NCBI GenBank assembly: GCA_032164245.1
Contig: JAVMKO010000001.1
Coordinates: forward strand, 169,003,434 to 169,067,433
Length of the DNA: 64,000 bases
Direction: 5' to 3'
Source: Sternotherus odoratus
Lineage: Eukaryota; Chordata; Testudines; Kinosternidae
In this document: piece after piece, positions 35,167 to 47,781 of the stretch
Layout of the letters: each line of letters opens with the position of its first letter
How positions within the stretch are numbered: position 1 is the stretch's first letter
Made by a program: the position numbers and the translations under genes
Notes under the pieces: generated by a model
Databases searched by the model: none
What the model was told of the DNA's origin: nothing
Seen by the model: only the letters and a program-made list of their open reading frames with translations

Positions 35167-35174
35167 AGTGAGGC

Positions 35175-35296
35175 TAGGGTGACCAGAGAGCAAATGTGAA
35201 AAATTGGGACGGGGGTGGGGGTAATAGGAGCCTATGTAAGAAAAAGACCCCAAAATCAGGACTGTCCCTATAAAATCAGGACATCTGGTCACTCTA
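35175..35296 (+). mobile_element. 122-bp MITE with 8-bp target-site duplication
   Basis: Ends TAGGGTGACCAGA and complement (ctggtcactcta). Exact duplication AGTGAGGC at 35167-35174 and 35297-35304. Confidence 0.9.
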
Positions 35297-35448
35297 AGTG
35301 AGGCTCACTTGCACCCCTAACTGCGATCCTATACTTGCCTGTAGTTACTTCAGACAGACACTTGTTTAAACAAGAACAGAATTTGGCCCAGTGTTTCAGC
35401 AGCTCTAGTGATCCCCCAATGCTGCTGTTACTCTTTTGTTCTGCTCTC

Positions 35449-35572
35449 TAGGGTGACCAAATGTGCCGATTTTATAGGGACAGTCCCAATTTTTGAGTGT
35501 TTTTCTTATATGGGCTCCTATTACCCTCCACCCTCTGTCCCGATTTTTCACATTTGCTGTCTGGTCACCCTG
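35449..35572 (-). mobile_element. Same MITE family, inverted copy
   Basis: Reverse complement of the 35175-35296 element: gattttatagggacagtccc, ttcttatatgggctcctatt, ctggtcaccct. Flanks CTGCTCTC and CTGGTCTC are a likely decayed duplication. Confidence 0.8.
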
Positions 35573-36100
35573 TCTGGTCTCTGTTAGGTGGGAGGGAGAC
35601 TGTTAAGTGCTTAGAGGGTCTGGTGACTGAATCTGTGCTGTGGTGTTTATAGTTGAACAAATACTTCAAATCAAACTCACTGATATGAGTTTGATATATG
35701 GGCTGTCATTCACTCCAAAAGTACAGTGGAGAAAACACACCTTCCCTCCTTCCCCACCCCCATTATCTTATGTTATTATAGGACAGTAATAGTTTCAAGC
35801 TTCTTGAACCAAGGGCCCTGAACCGTGCATTGTATAATGATACTTTGCAGGGGATGGAATTCTAAGACTGACTCTACAGAGACTCTGTGAGTTTGATTCT
35901 TCTCTGAGACTGGTTTTGAGCATTAGAGGGAAGGGGGTAGCTTCAGACCTTAGGCTATTGGGTTCTCCCTGGTCTCTTGCATTATGACTAATTCCATAGT
36001 TAGTTGGATTTGGGGGGTTTTCATTTTCTGATAACTTCAGATTTTTAAAAAATGAGGCAAAATAATGCAACAGCAATTGCTGTTTTTATTCACTTCAAAA
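35573..36100. other. Intergenic, nothing recognised
   Basis: No supported feature. Confidence 0.5.
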
Positions 36101-36109
36101 GAGGGTGGG

Positions 36110-36245
36110 AGAAGTGTTCCTACCCCCATTGTACAGATGAAACAGAGAGATAGGGTGACTTCCTCAAGGTCACGAAAGACATTTGTGTCAGATCTGGGAA
36201 TTGAACCCATTAATTCTAGTCCAGTGCCTCTGCCATCCTGTCTCT
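36110..36245 (-). mobile_element. MIR SINE
   Basis: cattgtacagatgaaacaga, gtgacttcctcaaggtcacg and ctgggaattgaaccc are the MIR core and B-box in reverse. Confidence 0.8.
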
Positions 36246-38700
36246 CATGGGGAGGGAAGGACATATAGCTCTGCTACCAGAAATTAATTGAAAAGAGGAG
36301 CTATCCATAGCTGCTGTCGATTCTGTAAAACTCTAGAAATTTCCTATTATTTAATATTAAATCTATAAATGTTTTTCTATAAATGAAATAGAGAAGGAAC
36401 ATCAGATCAAACTGGTAGTTTAGGGGGAGATCTTTCAGCAAATAAACTATTTCCCATTATGCAGGTTGATTGATGTATGCTTCCCCCCAAATCCTCCCTC
36501 CTCCAAAAAAAGCTCAAACCATGCCAAATTTATCCTGAAAATGTATTTACAGGGGAGATTTTTTTTGTTAGGAAAAAAAGTCCAGTCATAAAAAGTTGCA
36601 GCCTGAAAGACAATACACCTACTTAGAGCCCTATTGAGCTGTCTTTACTCAAACTTCCCAATGAAACCAGTGGGGGAGTTCCCCAATAACCAATGACTAG
36701 GATGTGCTGGTGAATAGGGCTCTTACATTACAAATGTAACATGCACTGATAATTGATGAAAAACTTCATTTTAACCTTCATTTGCATCACTGTAGCTCCC
36801 TCCAGTGGTGAAAAAATAAACCATTCATGCAATAGCTTCCGTGGAGGATCAAAGGCCACATAAAGACTGCACACAGGAAATAACTTAATTTGATAGTAAG
36901 ATAAACTTCCCTGACTCCTCTATTTTGACCCAGCTAAGATTCAGGAAAATATCCTTTACTAATATACAGTTCTGTAAGCCATTCCCTGTTCAATAAAACA
37001 GACCTGGAGTCTGCTCTCCTTGTCTGTGAGATTTGCAGTGAGAAAGATGTGAAGTGCCTTATTCTCAACCTATGCTTTTTTGGTCTATATTTCCCACTCT
37101 TGTCCCCCAACAAGCCTCTGCGTCAATGTTCAGCATCGCATCAATGTTAACCTGAATTCCCCCTCCACCCCCCCACTCTTGGCAGAAGATGCTTGAGCAT
37201 TTTTCATGCAGGAGAAACTCAAGGCAGTCTGAGATTTCTGGATAGGGAAAATTTCCAACAGTCATGTTGGTAGTATACCAGCCATCTAAATTCCTTGATA
37301 TGCTGCTCAGTCAACAGGTGATGAAAATATTCTTTGAGTGGATAGACTGGATTCTACCACTTGCCTGGAAAATTTGGTTCTTCTTCCACTCTGTGACTTC
37401 CAGTACAGAAATATCCCCCCAGGCTACTCCATCCTGAAAAATGTTGACATACTGATAACTGGGCCCTGAGCTGCTCACCCTAACCCTCCAACCAGGGGCC
37501 ACTTTAAAAAAAATGAATTAAATTTAAAATGCTTATCTGGGCTGGGCATGTTACTAGAAGGCTCTTATGAATAAGTCAGTGTATAAAAGTGAAATAAAAG
37601 CATACCAGGTTGATAAAAGTATCAAACGGTGGCTTTGTTTTCATGCAGATGTAAAAGAAGGAAGGGAATGCTCTTTCATTTCCTTGGCAGGCACTTCCAA
37701 GTCAGCTGCACCAAGGGAGGCATCCAGGACTCTTGGGGACAGGACCCTTAGTCAAAAGAAAAGGAAGAGTGTTAGAGATGACCAGTTATATAACATCTGG
37801 AGCAAGTCAGGTGAGCACCTGGAATACCAGACAACAATGGAGCAAGATGGGAAGTGGGAGAAGAAATTGTTTGCCAATCCTCAAACATGACCAGAGGAAT
37901 AGCAGTCAGCACCAGGCACTGATAGAGCAGCCAATCACCCTGATAGTCACAAGGCTGTATCCCCCAAACCAGCTCGAGCACCAATTCCCATGCTCCTCTA
38001 TGCTATCACATCATTCAATCACTTGGAAAATTCTGTGTTTGGGTGGGCTATGAACACGTTTATGAACTGAAATAGGCTGATGTACCCTGTGTATTCTGGC
38101 CCTGTACAACCTGGGCAATGTGTTAAACCAGAGAGAAGGAGAACAGAAGACACACCCTCGAAGTTCAGTTCAACTACCAGTGAACCTGTGGATATAGGGC
38201 TTCCATTAATGGCACTGTTTTGCACATTTTAGTTCATTTTTCATGTTTGTAAGTAGTTATTTGTGGACAGGCACCTGGCATGCCTGCAAAGGTTTCAGTG
38301 ATACTTCTGATTATTAAAATTCTTTTAGTTGTGTTAATAAATCAGGTTGGCTACAATATGGCAAAGTATGAATACTTGGAAAAGAAGGAAGAGACAGGAA
38401 GTTGTATCCAAAGCTTTTTAATAAAAGTATCAAACAGTCTTATCTCACATAAAACCAAATCAGAAATTACCACATTAATTGCTAGATGCACTATGCCAGC
38501 ACACAGCATTACAGTCCCTATCACAGTAACTTATTTCCTCATCCACATTGCCCTGCAATGCAAGGACGTGGGCACACAAGACATCCCTTATTTTCCTTGC
38601 CTGTCTGGATCCAATCCCAGTAATGACAGGTGCACTTTCTGGTTGCCTGTCTCAGGCCTGCAAACCAGCAGCATCTTGAACCCCCTCGGTTTGAAATAAA
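36246..38700. other. Intergenic, unassigned open frame
   Basis: No recognised gene. A plus frame at 37567-37890 is open for 107 codons and lysine/serine rich. It has no motif I know and no splice or promoter support. Confidence 0.4.
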
Positions 38701-39716
38701 TGTTGTAAGCAAGAAACTCCAAGGTGTTGACCTTGATATATCTGGAACAATGGAACAACTGGAGAAAGCAAAGTCATAGCTACAGTCTTACCAGTCAGAC
38801 GAGGGCTTTCAAAACATCCTGAAGAGTATACAGAAGATGTCAAAGAAACTTCATACTGAAGCTATTTTCCCACCCATTCAAGAATACAAGAGAGTCTTTA
38901 ACAAGTAGCTAGACTGTGCAACATAGTCACTTGAAGAAATTTCATGCAGTTCAAGGAACATAGCAGTATATTTGGGATGTTGTATCATATTCTGAAACTC
39001 CTCACTATACCTGAAGAAGATCTACACCAGAAATGCAGGGCACTAGAGACAGTGTTGACACATGATGACATGTGCAATATTGATGCAAGTGATTTAGGTG
39101 ATGAACTGAAAGCGCTTTCAAGAGAGGATTTCAGCAGGATCAACTCCAAAGTCTGTTCTGGAATATAAGTGCACAAATAAGATGACCACCCTCTTTCCAA
39201 ATGCTTTTGTTGTTCTGCGCATACTTCTAACACTTCCTGTAACAGTTCCCAGTGGAGAACGCAGCTTCTCCAAGCTTAAGTTACTAAAAACACATCTACA
39301 CTCCACAATGACACAGGAGAGGCTGGTCAGCCTTTCAGCCATCTCAATAGAGCATGAGCTGCCCCAGACTGTGGACCTTCCAGAAGCAGGTCAAATCTTT
39401 GCAACCAAGAAGGCCCGGGAAGCATCACTTTGATCATTCAGACAGATAAAACACCTGTGTTTACTATGCAGACAAGAAAAGTTACATTTGCTGTTCAGGC
39501 ATTTGAAAGTTAAGTGTTATTTAAAATATTTGACTGAGGCATTTTAAGTTGTTAGTTCTCCTTTATTGGGGTAGGTAACGGAGCAGTACCATGAAAGGAG
39601 TAGAATAGGAAGAAGGCAGAATTGAGACCTTTCAAAGTTTTGGCACAAGTGAGGAGATATGGGGGCATCATTTGAGCTCCCCGCCTCAGGTGCCAAAATG
39701 TTGTGGGCCGGCCCTG
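38700..39716 (+). pseudogene. Decayed hAT transposase and element 3' end
   Basis: Two plus-strand segments in different frames, 38944-39168 and 39182-39433, read as the C-terminal half of a hAT transposase of the TTF/DUF4371 type. The second contains the hATC dimerisation motif with GERSFSKLKLLKTHL. A further decayed piece precedes it at about 38710-38940. The non-coding tail to 39716 ends with the inverted end ggccggccctg, matching the 867-1148 element. Stops and a frameshift make it inactive. The 5' end of the element was not found. Confidence 0.8.
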
Positions 39717-41040
39717 GTTGTGTGCACACTGGAAAAATTGCCTGCACTACAGTTTGTGGCGATCAAAAAAGAAAGGAGGTGCCACGTGAGGTCTGTGATC
39801 CGGTGTTTGGAGCAGCCTTGTCAAAAGTCTTGCAACAACATTCACAGCAGAAGATAGCAATTACTGTACAGAACAGTTTTCACAGGGCAATTTTTTTTTC
39901 TTCTACATGAAGAAACTTATTGCATAACATTTCAAAGGCTGTGATTTTATTTGCACATGCTGGCCTCTTTCTGAATTTTCCCAGGCCCCAGGGATCACCC
40001 TGGGAAAATGAGAACCCAGATTTTATTGTGCTGCTTTTGTTTTCTCGGGAGGGTGCTAAACTTCTTTCATGCTTTAAAAAATTACAGTGTGCATTCCCTC
40101 TGTTGGTTGTTCATTCATTCAGATCATCTGTATCTGCATAGCCTTGCACTAAACATGACATTATGGCTCAGAGCTTGCACTTGGGTAAGCTGGTATTGCT
40201 ACACATTGGAAAGAAAGTGATTTGTCACCCAGGATAATCTGCATGACATTGTGAGTAAACTTGATGCATTCTGATGTTTGACAAAAACGGCGTGCGAAGT
40301 AGGACAAGAGGGATGGAGCAGAGTGCACAGGAGTCGAAGGCAGTGGAGGAAGAGCGGGTTTTGCGAAGGGCTGTGAAGGAGGAGAGTGAAGGTGTTTGGT
40401 GCATTGGCAGCAGGTGCCATTGTGCAGAACATTTCCGTTGAAATGTGCCCTTTCCAGTCCATGGAGTGCTGGCTGGCTCCTGTACTATGGGACAGGGTAA
40501 CAGCAGTCAGGCGTCACTACGTGTTGATTATTCCTGTATACAATTCTGTCAAGCCTCTCTCCTTTTCCAGCTAACTAGCACCAATCTCTAATTTCTCATC
40601 AGGTAAGGCCAGCCGTACATACCTTGGCTACGCACACTGCCATGAACCAGATCTTCAGTTAGTGGAGCTAAGTCTGTTCACACCAGTTAAGGATTGGGCC
40701 TGGTCTGCCTATAATGAATGTAACACTCTTCTGTGGATTCTGATTTAGTGAATGTAATGATCTTCTTACTGATTATTCCTCTGTTTACCGTCTTCCTGTC
40801 TCACTCCTATTTCTGTGTTTGAACCCCTGTCTTGTGTACTCTAGGTAAGCTGCCGGAGCAGAGACATTGGTCCATACTCACTGGTTTGCTCTGGTGATTC
40901 AAAGCAGCCAAATTAAACTGGAGTGCAAAGCAGTGGTGTGGACTGATGCATCCGGCCCTGTGTGTTTTTAATGTGCTCCATATAATGACGTGTACAGGGC
41001 CAGACTCAGCATTTTGTAAGATGGCCTATGAAACATCCAC
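39717..41040. other. Intergenic, nothing firm
   Basis: No supported coding region. Some short open frames without motifs. Confidence 0.4.
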
Positions 41041-41044
41041 ACCC

Positions 41045-41245
41045 CTGAGCAAAGCAGTTAAGATGACCTAACCCCCAGTGCAAACAGTGCTAGGTTGGCA
41101 GAAGATTAACTGGATTAACTTGGAGGTGGATTAACTATGGTGACGGAAGAACCCCTCCCATGGCTTTAGTGCGTGTCTACAATGAAGCAGTACAGTGGCG
41201 CACCTGCACTGCTGTAGCATTTCAAGTGTAGACAAACCTTTCGGT
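41045..41245 (+). mobile_element. Old DNA-transposon remnant
   Basis: gatgacctaacccccagtgc and tttcaagtgtagacaaacct recall the elements at 27380-28500 and 44405-44640. No duplication found. Confidence 0.4.
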
Positions 41246-41839
41246 TCTTCTTAAACCCATCTTGGAGGTCACCTTGGTTCCAAACCATTGCTGACTTGCA
41301 GATCCACCTGTGGTTAAATAATTCATCTCATTGCCAGCAGTTAATTCACTGCCAGTTCACCGGTGATTAATTTCTCACGCTCTCTGGGGGTAGGGAGAAT
41401 TAAACAATTCTCACAGTAGCATTCATACTTAGCATGTATTTAGCACTTTACCTTTCCCCCCAAAGCTCTTCACAAACAACCTGATGCAGACTCAAGAGTG
41501 ACTGAACAATTCAGTGCAGAATTACCACACAGTTACAATGAACCCCGATTGCCTCTCCCCCTCATCCTCTGCTCTAAGGACCCTCCTTCTATAATACCTC
41601 CACTTCCTCTCCCAAGCCCCTTATAGCAGTCCCCCAAATCATCACAGACTCACTAGCAAACACCTTTGTTCTTGCACCATAACATCTGCAACATCTTTTC
41701 ATTCCCCCTCCTTGCCCTGAACCCCAGAAAAAAGCCCTTCTCCCTCACTGCCCCGGCCTGCAACTTCTGTTTACCCCAAACATCATATCTAGCCCCATTT
41801 GTCTGACAACTCTTCCCTACTGCCTATTGCTCTGCTTGA

Positions 41840-42195
41840 GAACATAAGAACAGGCATACTAGGTCAGACCTAAGATCCATCTAGCCCAGCATTTTGTCTA
41901 CCGACAGTGGCCAATGCCAGGTGCCCCAGAGGGAATGAACAAAACAGGCAATCATTGAGCGATCTATCCCTTGTCACTCATTCCCAGCTTCTGGCAAACA
42001 GAGGGTAGGGACACCATTCCTGCCCATCCTGACTAATAGCCATCGATGAACCTATTCTCCATGAATTTATCTAGTTCTTTTTTTAACCCTATTAGAGTCT
42101 TGGCCTTTACAACATCCACTGGCAAGGAGTTCCACAGGTTGACTGCGTGTTGTGTGAAAAAATACTTCCTTTTGTTTATTTTAAACCTGCCTATT
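41840..42195 (-). mobile_element. CR1 LINE 3' fragment (turtle type)
   Basis: gagaacataagaacaggcat, gacagtggccaatgccaggt, gccccagagggaatgaacaa and ggagttccacaggttgactg follow in the order I know from turtle CR1, in antisense. The LINE 3' end is at the low coordinate. Confidence 0.85.
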
Positions 42196-42270
42196 CATTT
42201 CATCCATTGCAGCCCCCCTACCACAACCATGCTCTTCCCATTATGCCTACATCTCCCCTCCAACTCTTCA

Positions 42271-42903
42271 GAGTGGGGTGAGCAAACTATGGCCCAGGGG
42301 TCACATCCGTCCCGCCAGACATTTTAATCTGGCCTTAGAGCTTCTGCCAGTAAGGGGGGTCTGGGGCTTGTCCCGCTCCGGTGCTCCAGCTGGGGAGCAG
42401 GGTCGGGGTCTTGTCCCACTCTGCATGGCTCCCAGAAGCAGTGAAATGTTCCCTCCCCCACCGGCACTTATACATAGGGGCAGCCAGGGAGTTCCGCAGC
42501 ATGCCCCAAGTGCTATCCCCAGAGCTTCCATTGGCTGGGAACCGCAGCCAATGGGAGCTGCAGGGGCGGCACCTACAGACAAGGCAGCACACAGAGCTGC
42601 CTGACCATGCCTCCATGTAGGAGCCGGAGGGGGGACATGCCACTGTTTCTGTGGGCTGCTTGAGGTAAGTGCTGCCCAGAGCCTCCCTCCTCCGACCCTC
42701 TCCTGTGCCCCAGCCCTGATTCCCCACCCGCCCTCAGTCCCAGCCTGGAGCACCCTCCTGCACTGCCAACCCCACCTCAGAGCCCGCACCCCTAGCCAAA
42801 GCCCTCCCACACCCCAACCCCAAATTTTGTGAGCATTCATGGCTTGTCATACAATTTCCATACCCAGATGTGGCTCTCGGGCCACAAAGTTTGCCCACCC
42901 ATG
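42271..42903 (+). mobile_element. hAT-type element with GC-rich core
   Basis: Left end gtggggtgagcaaactatgg and right end complement catgggtgggcaaacttt pair as terminal repeats. The core is GC-rich; the apparent long open frames (to 179 codons) within it are compositional. No clean duplication. Confidence 0.65.
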
Positions 42904-43108
42904 CTCCAGGGTGCAGATCCTGCTCTGTGCAGGAAAGAGTACTGACTCTGACTGTACAGGGACAGTGCATGCAGAATCTGTCAGTCCCCGAAGGGGTCTG
43001 AAGAGCATTGTTGATTTGTCTGTTTTTAAATACAAGAACCATGCAGTCGCTTTATAAAGGGCTCTTTGATACGGCCTAAAGCTAAACTTTTTTTTTTAGG
43101 TAGAGATG

Positions 43109-43132
43109 CACACACACACACACACACACACA
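43109..43132 (+). repeat. (CA)12 microsatellite
   Basis: Twelve uninterrupted CA units. Confidence 0.95.
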
Positions 43133-43387
43133 AATAATGATAAAAAAATAAAATAACAGCACAACATTATTTGTGTGGGGCACAGGGTGACCTGGGAGTT
43201 AAAATGAGTTAAACTACCCAGACTGGTATGCCAGTTTCTTTCAGTATAAAAAAAGTTCTCTGATCTGAAGCTAACATTTCCTTGAGGAGAGGAAGATTTT
43301 ACAAGGCAAAGAGAGGCGCCCCCAAAGTTCTTATGTATGAAAGCCTGCTTGCAACCCAATGGAGCTCTAAGCTATGCTATTGCATGA

Positions 43388-43592
43388 GAGGCAGTGTGAT
43401 CCAGAGGAAAGGGCACTGGACAGAGACATAGGAGAATGGGCTTCTAGTTCTAACACTGATTTCTGGCCTTGGAAGGGACCCTTAACAACACACTTGTTTT
43501 CCCAGTGAAATGGGGATAATGATACCGAGTTCCTTTATACAGTGTTTTTTGAGATCTGTGGATTGCGAGAGTTAGGTATTATTGTTACTTAA
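43388..43592 (+). mobile_element. MIR SINE
   Basis: gaggcagtgtgatccagagg, gggcactggacagagaca, cagtgaaatggggataatga and gagttaggtattattgttac follow the MIR order, near full length. Confidence 0.85.
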
Positions 43593-44245
43593 ACCACCAT
43601 AAAATTCCAAACATGCTTCTGCTTCAAGTCTCCTGTTCTCGCTCTGCTACGCTTCTGCTGTACTCTCTAGCTTGCAATGCTGCAAGGTGAGGTGCAGAGA
43701 GCATCTCATTCTCTATGTTAACCCACTGATGAAAACATTAAGTGCATTGTGCTGCTGAAACTTGCTGAGCTTGTTTGAATAAATGCCAGGGATTAACTGT
43801 GTGTAAATTCACCAGTGGTTCAACAACAATGACATTATGCACCCCAAACACTGATGGGATTTGTTCAGTGTTCAGGACATGGGCTCTGAGGTGGAAAAAA
43901 GGGATTGCTTGTAATTTTTTAAGCCTCTTTGGCTGCACTGAGGCAGACTGTTGACATTATATAAATTCTTTAGATTAAAAAAAAATCTTTGTGGGGGGAG
44001 AGCTGATATTTAGCTTTTCCAGTGTACAGCTGAACTGTGAAGTGGTTTGAAAATAGACGGATAGCTGTACAATAAACATAACCCAACACATTTAAAATAA
44101 GGAGGAAGTGGATGTAGGAGTGGAAATCCGTCTGATGTTAAGGGCCAGGAATCAAGCACAAGGTATGACTCTAACTGAAGTTGATTTTCCAGCCTTTTCT
44201 CAAATCCTCAAAGTATTTAGGCTTCTAAGTTCCATTGATTTCATT

Positions 44246-44374
44246 AGAGAGACAAGATGGGTGAAGTAATATCTTTTATTGGACCAAACTTCTGTCTAAT
44301 CAAAGATATCACCTCACGCCCCTTGTCTCACTAATATCCCGGGACCAACACAGCTACAATAACACTGCGTACAA
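44246..44374 (+). mobile_element. Fold-back SINE-like element with 13-bp target-site duplication
   Basis: agagagacaagatgggtgaa (44246-) and the complement-like cacctcacgccccttgtctc are inverted arms; the tail is gggaccaacacagctac. Exact flanks CATTGATTTCATT at 44233-44245 and 44375-44387. It interrupts an older repeat. Confidence 0.85.
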
Positions 44375-44404
44375 CATTGATTTCATTGCAAGTTAAGATC
44401 CTAA

Positions 44405-44640
44405 ATACCTATGTGGATGTCTACACCAAAAAATTAGACCAACCAAGCTACATTGCCACTGTAGATGCAGCTAGGTCGATGGAAGAATTATTCCATTGAC
44501 TTAGCTACCACCTCTCAGAGAGGTGGATCACCTACATTGACAGAAAAAACCCTTCAGTCGATGTAGGAAGCACCTACAGTTCAGTGCTACAGCAGCACAC
44601 TGTAGCTGTGACACTAGCCACTGTAGTGTAGACGTGGCCG
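44405..44640 (+). mobile_element. DNA-transposon remnant (tgtagac-type ends)
   Basis: Starts tgtggatgtctacacc and ends cactgtagtgtagacgtggcc. Internal gtcgatg motifs are typical of a sauropsid MITE. Confidence 0.5.
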
Positions 44641-46070
44641 TAGTAACTTCCCAACCAATATTCCCACAATCCTAACTTTATGGAGTAAAATCAACTGTGA
44701 ATAAGATTTTGTTACAAGTGGCCATTTTCCTATGATATAAGAGCTGGTAGTGCACCAAGAACGGTGGGAGGCAAAGAGGGAGATACTTGACTTTGCTCTG
44801 CCACCGGTCTCTAGTGATCTGTATCACTGTGCAGGAAGCATCTAAGTAAGTGGCCTGATTTTCAAAGGTGCTGAGCACCCAGCAGCCCCCGCTGACTTCC
44901 TTCCTTGAATGGGCGGAGGTTTCTATTTGCCCTTGTTAGTCCTGTGAAAGTGATCAAAACACAGACCTTTCCTTTCCTCCCATGATTGCATGAATGCTTC
45001 CCTGCCCACCTTTATTCTTCTAAGTGTGGTGCATGAATTCTGATAATAATGCCCATGGAAAATGTGCTTTGTAGGGAGGCACCGGAATTCAACATTGAGT
45101 GGAAATTGTTACCTGTTCTTGCCTTTCTTGGTATTTAAAGGAGGCAGGGAGATGAGTGTTGCTATTATTTCTTTATCTTCCATTACAGTGACCACTTCAA
45201 CTCCATCAGTGTCCCAGAACAGATATGGGGACAGGCCGGCTAGATCCACAGTGGATCTTTCAGTCCAAGAGTGAGAAGAACTATTTCTGGATGTGAACAC
45301 GGACTTTGACTGCACAGACCAGGTTTGAAGAGCACAAAACAAGGCTCATGTTTCAGATACAGGACAGCTTGAGGCAAGAGGACAGGGAAACAATGCAGGA
45401 AACTCTTTCCCTAATGAGAGAGAAATATGATGGAGGACAAACATTTCCAGAGGGAAGTTTTTAGCAAACACTTAAGGACTCCAAAAGAATGACAATAGTG
45501 TTTATGCAACTGTCTCCTGCAGCTATGTCTGCTCCCTGCATAATATCTCTGTTTATGGACTTGATTCAGGACAGCATTTAAGCTAAGCATGTGTGTAAGC
45601 CGCACTGACTTCTGTCACAGTTGAGGGCAACTGCACCAATATTTCCCCCTTGTGGTCCAGCAAGGCCACCAACTCTAGGTTCTGGGCTCTTCAGCCATCA
45701 CCTTTTTTGGATAGAGACCCATGTCTCTCTCCCTCCTGACTGGAATTTTCCATGCTGCACAATTCCCTGCCTACACTCTGAATTCCTGAGCAGGGCCTAA
45801 TTATAACTAGTTAATTATAACGAGTGTAATTGCCAGCAGTTAAAACTTACCACACAGCCCTTCCTAAGCAATCCCTTTTATTTTTAAGGTGAAACCATTA
45901 CAGCGAAAACACAATAAAAACAATAAAAGAATCTACACACTAATCCAAGAAGGGCTTTGGTAGGTTTTAGTCTTTCAAACCCCACCAAGGGATTTTTCTG
46001 TGGTAACAAATTCTTAGCAGCTATTAGCTCAGAACAAGCACTCCCATGAATCTGTGACTTCTTCTGTTAT
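44641..46070. other. Intergenic, nothing recognised
   Basis: No supported feature. Confidence 0.4.
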
Positions 46071-46072
46071 AC

Positions 46073-46380
46073 ACAGGACCCTACCAAATTCACAGTCCAT
46101 TTTGGTCAATTTCACAGTCATAGGATTTTAAAAATCGTCTATTTCTCGGTTTCAGTTGTTTACATCTGAAATTTCACTAATTTGATTTGAGGGTTCCAAA
46201 CCAAAAGATGGTGGGTGGGGGTTACAAGGCTATTGTAGGAGGATTGAGGATTGTCACCTTTACTTCTGTACTGCTGCTGGAAGGGGCACTGCCTTCAGAG
46301 CTGGGCAGTGAGCAGGCCTTGCCTCCCAGCCAAGCTCTCTCAGGAAAAGGTGGCTCTGTCCTGCTCCCTGACTAGCTGCT
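46073..46380 (+). mobile_element. DNA-transposon fragment
   Basis: Starts caggaccctaccaaattcac, a terminal motif I know from turtle DNA transposons. The right end is unclear. Confidence 0.5.
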
Positions 46381-46734
46381 AGGAACAGCAGCCAAAGGTG
46401 CCAAGAGGGGGAAGGTGCAGGGAGAGCAGGACAGAGCCACTCTCCCTCTTGGCCCCCGGCAAGCCAATCGGGGCGGAGGGCACTTGATTCTCCCTCTTCG
46501 CGTTGCCTCTGCTTCTCCTTGATGTTTCCCAGGAAATCCACTTCACATGTATTGTCTCCAAAGTTCAGGCTTGTGTGCCATATTGTTCAGTATAAACCTT
46601 TGATCATCCAGGCCCACAATAATACATTACCTTTGTATTTAATACAATGGACTCCAAGCATATTTAATAAGGTTTTTCAAGGATATTGCAGGAAGTTGTC
46701 ATAGCTGTCTTCTCTCTCCAATTCTGCTGGTGAC

Positions 46735-46832
46735 AAGTTTGTCTCTCTCTCCAAAAGATGTTGGTCCAATAAAAGATATTACCTCACCCACCTCATCTCT
46801 TATATCCCAGGATCGACACGGTTACAACTACC
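46735..46832 (+). mobile_element. Fold-back SINE family, right half only
   Basis: ggtccaataaaagatattac, ctcacccacctcatctctta and gatcgacacggttacaac match the right arm and tail of the 44246-44374 element family. Confidence 0.7.
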
Positions 46833-47119
46833 CCCCAAATGTCTCCCACTAAAGAAGTGGGGGTGGCTAGGGGGAGTGACTGGCATTCTAGGGAAACCTA
46901 TTGACTTATTTCCTGGACAGGTTTATTCCACGGATGGCCTTTCATAATTTCACATTTCAGCTATTCACATGATAAACATTCTTGCTAGCAAGCCAGCCGA
47001 CACCCTTCAACCATCCATACAGAGCCATTTCACCACCAGCCCATATAATTTTGCTCTTTAGCACCTATGGGGCTCGTGCCTACCCTTTCTTACCGTTGTC
47101 CCCCTGAAACCTTTGGGTG

Positions 47120-47215
47120 TAAACTTGAGACCAGGTCTTTCCTCTCCCACATGTCCCAATTTTACCCCCCACCCACTGTCATGATTTTTCACATTTGCTG
47201 TTTGATCACCCTACT
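47120..47215 (-). mobile_element. Fragment of the TAGGGTGACC MITE family
   Basis: gatttttcacatttgctgtt and gatcaccctac match the end of the 35449-35572 element. Confidence 0.6.
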
Positions 47216-47781
47216 CTCAATTGAGTCTAATAAGCTCTGACCTCAAACACTGGGGAGGGGAAATTCAAATGGTTTCTAGGACTCTTTCTGCAGAGTCCAA
47301 ACCACCAAGTAGAAACACCTGTCCCTACCCCCCTCTCATCTCCACTGGAAGAAGGCATCCCTAGCTCTGCTTAGCAAGTGAGGTTCATTTTAGAGTGACC
47401 TCCTCAATCAGGGCAAGTGAAGTACTGTTCTGCTGTCCTTTACTCATGCAGTAAGCATAAAACATTTCATTACCTCTGCACTCAATATTAAAGGGATTTG
47501 TAACCCAAGACCAGCCAAAAGTGATCATTTTAGAAAAGCAGCTCCACCATGTTGTGCACCTAGTCTTTTACCCCATGCCCATCACTAGATGTCAGGGGAG
47601 AGCTCAATCAGACCCTGCTTACATTACAACACATCAAAAAGTAAAAAAAAAAAAAAAAAAAAAGGTTTGGTTGCGGACTATGTTTTGGACTGGTTCCAAT
47701 ATTTTACAAAATAGGCTAGGTCTTCACTGCAAATAAAGGCAGCATTTTTACAATGAGATCACTATCTTGCTGTAAACTCAT

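Noticed and set aside
38280..38699. 139-codon plus frame before the hAT relic
   Set aside because: No hAT or other motif, and no splice or promoter support; length alone is not enough.
42301..42840. 179-codon minus frame
   Set aside because: Falls inside a hAT-type element with GC-rich core; no motif.
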